Source: CAYFUF01 sp964394795
GTDB taxonomy: Bacteria; Bacillota; Clostridia; Tissierellales; Peptoniphilaceae
NCBI GenBank assembly: GCA_964394795.1
Contig: CAYMYX010000038.1
Coordinates: 1-13,339 of the forward strand
Length of the DNA: 13,339 nucleotides
Direction: 5' to 3'
In this document: one piece after another, positions 1 to 6,440 of the stretch
Position numbering within the stretch: position 1 is the stretch's first letter
How the letters are laid out: each line of letters opens with the position of its first letter
Notes under the pieces: model-generated
Told to the model about the DNA's origin: nothing
The model's input: only the letters and a program-made list of their open reading frames with translations
Database searches by the model: none
Translations under genes and position numbers: made by a program

Positions 1-451
1 ATGAACTGCCATCCGAAGGCTTGGGTACCGGTTCCGATGCGGAAGAATCTCCAGTTAATGTACTAGGATCGATGACAACTTCTACAGCATCTGTTTCGAC
101 TTGATCGACACTTGCTTCTACTTCTTCTACACTTGCAGGAACTTCCTCAATGGAAGCTGCAGGTTCTTCAGTGACTTCGACGCTTTCTTCAATCTCCTCT
201 TCGACGGGAGCTACTTCGCTAGACTCTTCTACGCTAGCTTCCTCGCTCACACTCTCAGGGAGACTTTCTTCACTTACCTCTTCTATAGGTAAGCTTTCTG
301 TAACGCCTTCGCTAGTATGCTCAACCGATTCTTCAACCTGTACTTCAGTTACTGGCTCTTCTTGTGCGTAAGCCACAGGTGTAAAGAAAGGAAGAATCAA
401 AACTAGGGCCATGATGAAGGCCAATATTCTGTTTCTCGACATTTCTTTCAT
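1..451 (-). CDS. Secreted acidic low-complexity surface protein, 3' end missing
   Basis: The reading frame starts at ATG 451-449 after a good ribosome binding site (AAGGAG, about 6 bases upstream). It stays open for 150 codons to the window edge, so the C-terminus is not seen. Residues 1-29 form a signal peptide: basic start (MKEMSRNR), hydrophobic core, and a probable cleavage after VAYA. From residue 30 on the chain is a low-complexity run of Glu, Val, Ser, Pro and Ala with loosely repeated EEV, EES and ASVEE units, no Cys and very few basic residues. This is typical of the extended region that follows the signal peptide in secreted wall hydrolases, SCP/CAP proteins or wall-anchored proteins. 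No catalytic domain lies within the visible part, so its function cannot be named. The export call is firm; anchoring and enzyme type are unknown. Confidence 0.8.
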   Translation of the reverse strand, partial: MKEMSRNRILAFIMALVLILPFFTPVAYAQEEPVTEVQVEESVEHTSEGVTESLPIEEVSEESLPESVSEEASVEESSEVAPVEEEIEESVEVTEEPAASIEEVPASVEEVEASVDQVETDAVEVVIDPSTLTGDSSASEPVPKPSDGSS

Positions 452-473
452 GCTTTCTCCTTTTCCTTTTTGA

Positions 474-503
474 ATTATGACAACAATGCAACCTTTGCAT
501 CAA
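474..503 (-). promoter_or_regulatory. Candidate promoter of the secreted protein, with palindromic spacer
   Basis: On the minus strand, TTGATG (498-503) and CATAAT (474-479) are separated by 18 bases and lie just before the ribosome binding site of the secreted protein. The spacer and part of the -35 are covered by a 15-bp palindrome, ATGCAACCTTTGCAT (486-500), which could be an operator. Six-base arms with a 3-base centre are expected a few times by chance in a window of this size, so only the position makes it notable. Confidence 0.45.
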
Positions 504-614
504 GCCGATTATCCTTCGTATAAGTTAAGTTGAAAGTTCTTTTATGTAAAATCTTTGAAAAATCTTTCGACGCTACTGGTCTTAAGCAATTGTTAATAAA
601 TGAAATGTCCAAGC

Positions 615-646
615 AAAAAAGGATTACCGAAATCTCGATAATCCTT
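615..646 (-). terminator. Intrinsic terminator after the ABC transporter
   Basis: Read on the minus strand, AAGGATTATCGA, loop GATT and TCGGTAATCCTT form a 12-bp stem with one mismatch, running into a T-run (A615-A620 on the plus strand). It lies 25 bases after the stop of the ABC transporter and ends the probable SPFH-RHH-ABC operon. Confidence 0.8.
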
Positions 647-670
647 ATAGGTCTTTACTATTTTATGCTG

Positions 671-3652
671 TTATTCGGAGCGTAAGGCCTCAACCGGATC
701 TTTCTTCGCCGCCATCCTCGAAGGGATTATACCGGCGATGATGGTGAGCAGCATGCTCAGGACAATCAACGCGACGGCCGCCTGCCATGGCAAGATGGCA
801 ATATTGTCGATATCTGTGAGGTTTTTGATGATATTGCTTATTGGGATATTGAGCAGCAAAGTGACTAGTATGCCCAGTATTCCCGCCGATAGTCCGATAA
901 TCAGTGTCTCTGCATTAAAGACGCGTGATATATCTTTCTTTGATGCTCCAACACTTCGCAGAATACCAATCTCCTTTGTTCTTTCGAGAACGGAGATGTA
1001 AGTGATAATGCCGATCATAATCGACGAAACGATCAAGGAGATGGAGACGAAGGCAATCAGACCATAGGTTACTGCATTGACCATTGTCGTCACCCCGGAC
1101 ATAATCAAGCCGACGTAGTCCGTGTACTCGATTTGGTCTTCCTCATTGACTCCTTCGTTATACTCGCTGATGAAGGCATCGATGGCCTCCTTGTCTTCAT
1201 AGTTGTTGGCGTAAATGTTCATGGACGTCGGGCTGTCTTCATTGACGACAGCCAGCTTATCCAAGTTCTCTTGGTAAGTGGATGGTGACGTTACATTTGG
1301 CATGTGCTTATCGTAAAGTTCCGCCACACTTTCGTCGTCGGGCAAGGCGAGTAGCATTTGGTCTAAAGCTTGGGCTACAAGGACGTCCCCTTGGACGCCG
1401 TAGATTTCTTCGCCCTGGGCTCCCTGCTTGATTTGGAAGACCTGACCAATGGCGTTCTCTTCATAGGTCAATTTCACCTGCTCTTCGATCATCTGCCGCA
1501 TGAAGTCTTCCAACTCTTCATCGGTGTAGTCGGACATATACTCTTCCGCCTGTTCTTCATCGAAGTCGAAGGCGGTCGCCGTCAGTTGGATCTTGTCTTG
1601 CCTATCTGGGTATTCCGCTAGGACATTATTGACCAGCTCATCCAAATCCTCTTGGTTGGGGGTGGCCAGAATCTCCTGATAGAGCCTGCTCTTCTTGGTT
1701 TCATTGAGGTCGGCGATATAGTCCCGGAAGGCTGTTGCTTTCTCAGCCGTGTCCAGTTCCTGCTCTTCGGTCAATTCAAAGGGAAGCTGGGTGATAACAT
1801 CTAAGTTTTCATTGTCTTCATCCAATTGGGCTTGAACGATTTCTGTATTGTTGGTTTCTTCTATTAAATAGGTGGTGAGGTCGGTGTGGTAACCGAAGAC
1901 TCCTTGAATGATCTCGGCGGTCGCATCTTCCTTAGGTCGGATGATTCCTGCAATCTTCAGGTCGTAGCCATTCTCGATAGCCAACTGCAAGGACCTTTCC
2001 TCATCCCGAATGTCTCGGTAACTTTGGTCGGGGTTCTTTACGTAGAAGTCCTTGTTGAGTAGGAGCTTGAACTCCTTGCCAATCAATTCTTCGTAGTCAG
2101 CTTCACTTCGCTGGACCTCAACTCGGTTTCCGGTCTCTGCGGACCGCATGATGTCCCGAATTTCTCCCTCGGTAATTAAGCCTAAGGCATAGAATCCAAC
2201 ATCAGGAACCTCATTATTCTTGTCCAAGACGAGAACAATTTCGTCCCTATTTTCTGGCCACTCCCCATGGACCAATTCATACTGGTCATGAATCATGGGC
2301 GATATGCCGTTCCCTTCCTTATCCGGTAAAATTTCCGAAAAGAGAGGCAACTGCATTTGGCTTGCCTGCTGTTCTAACTCTCGAGGCTGTTGGAAAATCG
2401 CATCGAAACTGGTATCTCGGTAATCCTCATTTCGATTTTCCAAGTCTTCATCTTCCTGAACATAAATCGACATGGGCATTTCGTAACCGTATTGAACCGT
2501 AGCCACAGCGCTATCGATACTCTCTTGTTCACTCTCTTCATCACGGGTTGTTGCTAGCTCCTCGTTCATGGCCTCCCTAAAGGCACCGATATTATTCTTT
2601 CTGCCCGTATCCACGAAGGCGGTGTTGAAGAAGTTTTGCATGATCTCATTGGAGTAGACTTTGTCGTTGCCGTGCTCGACGTCCTCCTCCTGTTGGCTTG
2701 ATAAGAGGGCCATAAACGGATTCTCCTCCTCCGTAATCTGAATCGGATAGGAGGCAAGCGTGTCCTGCTGAACCTGATTGATATAGGATTGGATGCCTGT
2801 CGATAAGGACAGGATGAGGGCAATGCCGATGATACCGATCGACCCTGCAAAGGCTGTAAGGAGCGTCCTACCCAACTTGGTCGCCAAGTTGTTGAAGCTC
2901 AGGGATAAGGCGGTGAAGAAGGACATCGAAGTGTGCCTCTTCTTATTCTCCTCTGCAGTATCTTCGCTGACTCCTTCGTAAGGATTGCTGTCGTTGATGA
3001 CTCGGCCATCCAATAGTTCGATAATCCGATTGGAATACTCGTTGGCCAAGTCCGGATTATGGGTGACCATGATGACCAAGCGGTCCTTGGCAATCTCCTT
3101 CAGCAGGTCCATAATCTGGACGCTGGTTTCGGTATCCAAGGCACCGGTTGGTTCATCGGCCAAGAGAATTTCGGGGTTGTTAACTAGAGCGCGGGCAATC
3201 GCCACCCGCTGCATCTGACCGCCGGATAGCTGGTTAGGCTTCTTGTTAATGTGGTCTTTTAAGCCCACCTTCTCCAAGGCCTCCTTGGCACTAGCTCTTC
3301 TTTCCTTCTTGGACACGCCGGCTAAGGTCAAGGCCAATTCCACGTTTGACAATACACTTTGGTGGCCAATCAAATTATAGCTTTGGAAGACGAAGCCGAT
3401 GGAATTGTTCCGATAATTGTCCCAATCCCTATCCTTGAATTCCTTCGTCGACCGGCCATTAATCTTGAGGTCTCCATCGGTATATTGATCGAGACCACCG
3501 ATGATATTGAGCATGGTTGTCTTACCGGAGCCGCTGGGTCCTAAAATTGAGACGAACTCATTTTGTCGGAAGGATAGGTTGATATCGGCAAGGGCTTCTT
3601 GCTTGAAATCTCCCACCTCATAGACTTTTGATATGTTGACTAATTGTAGCAT
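671..3652 (-). CDS. ABC transporter, fused ATPase and FtsX/MacB-type permease
   Basis: A 993-residue fusion. Residues 1-235 are an ABC ATPase of the LolD/MacB class: Walker A GPSGSGKT (38-45), Q-loop Q90, signature LSGGQ (142-146), Walker B ILLADE (162-167) and H-loop His198. A linker leads to a first membrane helix (about 265-287). An extracellular part of roughly 570 residues follows, rich in Glu, Asp and Gln. The C-terminal FtsX domain has three helices (about 863-886, 917-936, 958-976) and the family motif ERTKEIGILRSVGA (890-903), and the chain ends KKDPVEALRSE. Such proteins are thought to drive mechanical work or export at the membrane rather than import. The substrate is unknown. The start is supported by GGAGA six bases upstream. 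It lies 61 bases after the RHH gene with no terminator between, so it is probably the last gene of the SPFH operon. Confidence 0.93.
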   Translation of the reverse strand: MLQLVNISKVYEVGDFKQEALADINLSFRQNEFVSILGPSGSGKTTMLNIIGGLDQYTDGDLKINGRSTKEFKDRDWDNYRNNSIGFVFQSYNLIGHQSVLSNVELALTLAGVSKKERRASAKEALEKVGLKDHINKKPNQLSGGQMQRVAIARALVNNPEILLADEPTGALDTETSVQIMDLLKEIAKDRLVIMVTHNPDLANEYSNRIIELLDGRVINDSNPYEGVSEDTAEENKKRHTSMSFFTALSLSFNNLATKLGRTLLTAFAGSIGIIGIALILSLSTGIQSYINQVQQDTLASYPIQITEEENPFMALLSSQQEEDVEHGNDKVYSNEIMQNFFNTAFVDTGRKNNIGAFREAMNEELATTRDEESEQESIDSAVATVQYGYEMPMSIYVQEDEDLENRNEDYRDTSFDAIFQQPRELEQQASQMQLPLFSEILPDKEGNGISPMIHDQYELVHGEWPENRDEIVLVLDKNNEVPDVGFYALGLITEGEIRDIMRSAETGNRVEVQRSEADYEELIGKEFKLLLNKDFYVKNPDQSYRDIRDEERSLQLAIENGYDLKIAGIIRPKEDATAEIIQGVFGYHTDLTTYLIEETNNTEIVQAQLDEDNENLDVITQLPFELTEEQELDTAEKATAFRDYIADLNETKKSRLYQEILATPNQEDLDELVNNVLAEYPDRQDKIQLTATAFDFDEEQAEEYMSDYTDEELEDFMRQMIEEQVKLTYEENAIGQVFQIKQGAQGEEIYGVQGDVLVAQALDQMLLALPDDESVAELYDKHMPNVTSPSTYQENLDKLAVVNEDSPTSMNIYANNYEDKEAIDAFISEYNEGVNEEDQIEYTDYVGLIMSGVTTMVNAVTYGLIAFVSISLIVSSIMIGIITYISVLERTKEIGILRSVGASKKDISRVFNAETLIIGLSAGILGILVTLLLNIPISNIIKNLTDIDNIAILPWQAAVALIVLSMLLTIIAGIIPSRMAAKKDPVEALRSE

Positions 3653-3713
3653 CTCGTTCTCCGGTTCTATTTACCTACTGGTTGTTTTCTCGCATGTCGT
3701 TTGCAAAGGGACG

Positions 3714-3905
3714 TTATTCTTCCACTTCCTTGCTTGTGCTGATGTCCGTTGGCACGTCCTGACCACTCCGTTTATGGTAGCGAACACAGGTGGTCAGCAA
3801 GTATTCGATTTGTCCGTTGATGGATCGGAAATCTTTGTCCGCCCACTTTGCTAAATCTTCATAGAGATCCTCGCTGATACGCAGAGGAACTTGTTTTTTT
3901 GCCAC
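3714..3905 (-). CDS. Small ribbon-helix-helix (Arc/CopG-like) DNA-binding protein
   Basis: A 63-residue protein starting at GTG 3905-3903. The N-terminal strand KKQVPLRIS (3-11), helix EDLYEDLAKWADKDF, turn RSINGQ (27-32) and second helix IEYLLTTCVRYHKR follow the ribbon-helix-helix plan, in which the strand reads DNA bases as a dimer. The C-terminal 15 residues are polar. The SPFH stop codon lies only 8 bases upstream and is part of the weak ribosome binding site (TTAGGTAAC), so translation is likely coupled to the SPFH gene. No toxin-like partner adjoins it, so an antitoxin role is not supported. It may regulate its own operon or act as a small accessory of the SPFH protein. The fold call is fairly firm, the role is open. 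Confidence 0.8.
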   Translation of the reverse strand: MAKKQVPLRISEDLYEDLAKWADKDFRSINGQIEYLLTTCVRYHKRSGQDVPTDISTSKEVEE

Positions 3906-3913
3906 GCTGTTAC

Positions 3914-5116
3914 CTAATACAAACTAGAAGAATTGACAACAGGTTGGACATCGCTCTTCGAACATAAGACTACCATAAGATTGGAAACCATAGTTGCTTT
4001 TCTCTCTTCATCTAGATCAACAATGCCTTCCGCACTGAGCTTCTTTAAAGCAAGATCAACCATACCGACAGCTCCGTCGACGATGGTAGCACGGGCATCG
4101 ACAACTGCGGATGCTTGTTGACGTTGGAGCATGGCCGCCGCTATCTCTGTGGAGTATGCCAAGTAGGTAATGCGGGCTTCGAGAACTTCGAGACCGGCAA
4201 ATTCTACCCTACCTTGAATTTCTTCCTTGATACGTTGAGCGACAATGTTACTGGATCCTCTTAGTGATCCCTCATCGGGCTCTCCGTCCCCTGTCGTATC
4301 AATATTTGTAGCCATATCATAAGGATAGACACGGCAAATATTTCTTACTGCAGCATCGGATTGGAGAGACAAGTACTCTTTGTAGTTATCGACATTGAAG
4401 ACAGCCTTAGCGGTATCTGCTACTCGCCACATGACGGCAACACCGACGTCGACCGGGTTACCAAGCGCGTCGTTGACCTTTTGCTTGGAGTTGTTTAAGG
4501 TCATGACCTTAAGTGAAACCTTCTTTTTCATGATACCTGCTTGATTGTTGGTGATTTCGCCCAGGTTTATCGTTTTGTTTTTGACTTCAACATCGCCACT
4601 TTGACCTAAGGACGTACCGGCAGCAGGGTTAACCGCTACAGAAAACGGACTGACATAATAGAAGCCTTCTTTTTTCAAGGTTCCTGTGTAGCGACCGAAG
4701 ACGGTGAGCACCAAAGCTTCTTGAGGCTTGATGACCTTTAAACCGAGGAGCCAGAACCAGCCGGTAAAGGCATAGATGATACCAATGAGGAGGGTTAATC
4801 CCCAGATTGGGTTAGTAGGCCCGTATCCAGTCATTTGAGCTGCGCTAAAAATAATGAGGAAGAAGGATCCGACCCAAGCGGTTAACAGGATGATGAGACG
4901 AGCGAAGCCCGATCCCGCTTTCAGTTCCTTTTCAACGACTTCTTTGCCATTCGGTGTGAAATAAGGATCGATTGGCGGTTGGTAAGAGTCGTTGGCATAG
5001 GGTTGTTGGACTTGATTAAAATTTGGATTTTGGTTATTGGGATTGAAAAAGCTTTGATTGTTCGGGTTATTGTGGTTATAGGGATTATTGGAGTTGTTGT
5101 TAAAATTGTTATTCAT
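3914..5116 (-). CDS. SPFH/band-7 domain membrane protein
   Basis: A 400-residue protein. Start ATG 5116-5114 is chosen because a strong AAGGAGG lies 6 bases upstream; an in-frame ATG at 5152 lies inside the likely leader, just after the -10. Residues 1-50 are Asn/Pro/Gln-rich and probably unstructured. Two membrane helices follow (about 72-93 and 104-126), then IKPQEALVLTVFGRYTGT, the typical entry into an SPFH (stomatin/prohibitin/flotillin) domain, running to about residue 320. The helical part contains the Ala-rich heptads AAAMLQRQQASAVVDA (326-341). The end, QPVVNSSSLY, is short and polar. SPFH proteins form ring-like assemblies at the membrane and scaffold proteases or transporters. Here the downstream genes are an RHH protein and an FtsX-type ABC transporter, so a shared membrane-stress or export role is reasonable but inferred. 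Confidence 0.92.
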   Translation of the reverse strand: MNNNFNNNSNNPYNHNNPNNQSFFNPNNQNPNFNQVQQPYANDSYQPPIDPYFTPNGKEVVEKELKAGSGFARLIILLTAWVGSFFLIIFSAAQMTGYGPTNPIWGLTLLIGIIYAFTGWFWLLGLKVIKPQEALVLTVFGRYTGTLKKEGFYYVSPFSVAVNPAAGTSLGQSGDVEVKNKTINLGEITNNQAGIMKKKVSLKVMTLNNSKQKVNDALGNPVDVGVAVMWRVADTAKAVFNVDNYKEYLSLQSDAAVRNICRVYPYDMATNIDTTGDGEPDEGSLRGSSNIVAQRIKEEIQGRVEFAGLEVLEARITYLAYSTEIAAAMLQRQQASAVVDARATIVDGAVGMVDLALKKLSAEGIVDLDEERKATMVSNLMVVLCSKSDVQPVVNSSSLY

Positions 5117-5142
5117 GAGAACCTCCTTATTTTGATAGCTTA

Positions 5143-5171
5143 ATAATATCATTTTGATATCACTATTTCAA
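5143..5171 (-). promoter_or_regulatory. Promoter of the SPFH-RHH-ABC operon
   Basis: On the minus strand TTGAAA (5166-5171), a 17-base spacer and TATTAT (5143-5148) match a vegetative promoter closely. The predicted start of transcription is near 5136, about 20 bases before the SPFH start codon, leaving just enough leader for the AAGGAGG site. Confidence 0.7.
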
Positions 5172-5205
5172 TAGGTTAAAGTTAAATGTTTGTAAAAAAA
5201 TAAAG

Positions 5206-5232
5206 AAAAAAGCAAATTCCATCGGAACTTGC
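5206..5232 (-). terminator. Intrinsic terminator of the zinc-ribbon gene
   Basis: On the minus strand GCAAGTTCC, loop GAT and GGAATTTGC pair over 9 bp (one G-U pair) and are followed by six T. It lies 10 bases after the stop of the zinc-ribbon gene and separates it from the SPFH operon. Confidence 0.8.
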
Positions 5233-5242
5233 TCAGTATTTT

Positions 5243-5518
5243 CTATTTAATTTCTTCTCCACAGTGGCCACAATGGGTTACCCTAGTGAACAGTTTTTGA
5301 GGCAGGTACTTGTTGCAATTTGTGCATCGCCAATAGTAGAGGTCAGCAACTAAGATACAAATCGGAACAATGACAATGAATCCCATGGTTAACGTTTTTC
5401 CAAGAATCTTTTCAATAAAAGATGAAGCAACCACCACTAACATGAAAACTAAAAGTATGATGCTGCTTCGGTTCCGCCACTCTTTTGGGCTCATCTTTTC
5501 TTTTTTCTGCTTATCCAT
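5243..5518 (-). CDS. Small membrane protein with C-terminal zinc ribbon
   Basis: A 91-residue protein if it starts at ATG 5518-5516, with AAGG six bases upstream. An in-frame ATG at 5575 would add 19 residues but lies at the predicted transcription start of the extended -10 at 5582-5590, so it is less likely. The basic N-terminus (MDKQKKEKMSPKEW) precedes two membrane helices (about 18-34 and 44-61). The C-terminus carries CTNC (65-68) and CGHC (83-86), two CxxC knuckles spaced as in a rubredoxin-like zinc ribbon, probably on the cytoplasmic side. No named family was recognised. It stands alone between a terminator and a divergent promoter region. The gene is likely real, its function unknown. 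Confidence 0.78.
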   Translation of the reverse strand: MDKQKKEKMSPKEWRNRSSIILLVFMLVVVASSFIEKILGKTLTMGFIVIVPICILVADLYYWRCTNCNKYLPQKLFTRVTHCGHCGEEIK

Positions 5519-5581
5519 CTTCTGCCTTCTCTCTTCCCAGACACCAGTGCCGGGCCATATCCTTGCTTTCATCACTTCCCC

Positions 5582-5590
5582 ATTATACCA
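5582..5590 (-). promoter_or_regulatory. Extended -10 promoter of the zinc-ribbon gene
   Basis: Reads TGGTATAAT on the minus strand: a perfect TATAAT with the TGn extension. The -35 region is poor, as is common with extended -10 promoters. Transcription would start near 5575, about 57 bases upstream of the chosen start codon. Confidence 0.6.
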
Positions 5591-5619
5591 CTTCTTTTGT
5601 GCCCGCCCAGACTTATCCG

Positions 5620-5628
5620 TGTTACAAT
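5620..5628 (+). promoter_or_regulatory. Extended -10 promoter of the lipoprotein gene
   Basis: TGTTACAAT is a near-consensus -10 (TACAAT) with the TGn extension and no good -35. It points away from the minus-strand extended -10 at 5582-5590, so the two genes share about 35 bp of control region. The leader includes a small hairpin, GACCC-GCTT-GGGTC (5643-5656). Confidence 0.5.
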
Positions 5629-5682
5629 AGGGAAAATTACAGGACCCGCTTGGGTCTCCATATTAATAGAAAGAAGAATATT

Positions 5683-6264
5683 ATGAAAAAGAAAAATGTA
5701 GTGATGGGTCTTGCCCTCGCCTCTGTGCTATTTCTTGCCTCTTGTGGCAATGAAGAACAACAGACTAGCGTCGCTTCCCCAATCGAGCAGGCTTCATCAG
5801 CAGAGGTTGCTCGTGCAGAAAAGGCGGACAAGCTAGATGAAGTTGAAGATGTTTCTCCGGAGACGATTGAAGAGATTAAGAACATCAATGATCATAGTCA
5901 ACTTCCGGTCATGCTGTTGGACACTGTAGATTTACCGGGTGATGCCAGCCAGTATGACACGGACAATCCTTATGTGGATAGCGAAAGCATGGAAGGCATT
6001 ACAGCGACCTACCTTCCCGATGGCGAAGAGGTGACCAGAGGGCAGCTCGTCCAGATTGATATCGCTAGCGAGTCCTACTCGGTGTATGGCCTTTACGTCG
6101 GCTTCGGTTATCAGGAGACGGTATCTACCCTGGAAAGCTTGGGTTATCAAAGGGTTAAAGAAGAGGATGGTCTCGACTTCTTCGAGAAGGATGGGGTTAC
6201 TTTCGTTCTTGGTGCGGGAGAAAACTTGGAGAGTATCTCTTTGAGACTTGGTGAAAATGACTAG
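5683..6264 (+). CDS. Lipoprotein of unknown function
   Basis: A 193-residue protein starting at ATG 5683, with an A/G-rich AGAAAGAAG upstream. The frame is open further upstream, but that part would cross the promoter and lacks a ribosome binding site. The first 21 residues are a lipoprotein signal: MKKK, hydrophobic core, lipobox LASC with the lipidated Cys at 21. A Ser/Glu/Ala-rich linker of about 40 residues leads to an acidic globular part with SYSVYGLYVGFGYQETVSTL. The end, GVTFVLGAGENLESISLRL, looks like alternating beta strands. It would sit on the outer face of the membrane. No known binding-protein or enzyme family was recognised. It is a single-gene unit, divergent from the zinc-ribbon gene. 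Confidence 0.88.
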   Translation: MKKKNVVMGLALASVLFLASCGNEEQQTSVASPIEQASSAEVARAEKADKLDEVEDVSPETIEEIKNINDHSQLPVMLLDTVDLPGDASQYDTDNPYVDSESMEGITATYLPDGEEVTRGQLVQIDIASESYSVYGLYVGFGYQETVSTLESLGYQRVKEEDGLDFFEKDGVTFVLGAGENLESISLRLGEND

Positions 6265-6292
6265 AAGAGTAAAGAATTAAAGAGGATGGCCT

Positions 6293-6376
6293 ATGGATTT
6301 GTTAGGGTGGTACCGAATTGCAAAATTATCAAGGGCCATTTATACTAAAGTGAGGAATATGCGATTTGGTATATAA
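6293..6376 (+). CDS. Possible 27-residue basic peptide
   Basis: ATG 6293 to TAA 6376 encodes 27 residues beginning MDLLGWYRIAKLSRAIY. It carries six Arg/Lys against one Asp, giving an amphipathic, cationic character. AGAGG lies 9 bases upstream of the start. Against it: such a short frame is expected often by chance, and the stretch also carries a T-box-like core and a promoter of its own. It is recorded as a candidate only. Confidence 0.2.
   Translation: MDLLGWYRIAKLSRAIYTKVRNMRFGI
6304..6315 (+). other. T-box-like core motif, no regulated gene downstream
   Basis: AGGGTGGTACCG equals the first 12 bases of the T-box consensus AGGGUGGNACCGCG, which binds the acceptor end of uncharged tRNA. 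The usual partner strand (a CCCT-containing segment downstream) is missing. The next gene is convergent, so this would be a decayed remnant or a coincidence. Confidence 0.2.
6318..6346 (+). promoter_or_regulatory. Orphan vegetative-type promoter
   Basis: TTGCAA (6318-6323), a 17-base spacer and TATACT (6341-6346) form a good plus-strand promoter after the lipoprotein gene. No gene follows in this direction before the terminator at 6404-6431, which makes a short RNA the only visible product. Confidence 0.4.
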
Positions 6377-6440
6377 GCATAGTAGTAGCTATACAAAAGA
6401 AAAGGCTGAGTCAGAATGTACTGACTCAGCCCTTGTTTTA
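6353..6440 (+). ncRNA. Candidate small RNA, about 85-90 nt
   Basis: Defined by the promoter at 6318-6346 and the terminator hairpin at 6404-6431 with its CTTGTTTTATT tail. The RNA would end at the 3' end of the convergent lipid-kinase gene and share its terminator, so it could pair with that mRNA end. No known RNA family was recognised. The call rests only on the promoter-terminator pair. Confidence 0.25.
6404..6431. terminator. Bidirectional terminator between convergent genes
   Basis: GGCTGAGTCAG (6404-6414), loop AATGTA and CTGACTCAGCC (6421-6431) form a perfect 11-bp stem. On the minus strand it is followed by TTTTCTTTT, 6 bases after the lipid-kinase stop. On the plus strand it is followed by CTTGTTTT and can end the lipoprotein transcript. 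Confidence 0.88.

Noticed and set aside
3714..3905. RHH gene as the antitoxin of a toxin-antitoxin pair
   Set aside because: Neighbours are an SPFH protein and an ABC transporter; no toxin-like gene is adjacent.
5485..5682. Upstream extension of the lipoprotein frame
   Set aside because: It crosses the divergent promoter region and would bury the lipoprotein signal peptide.
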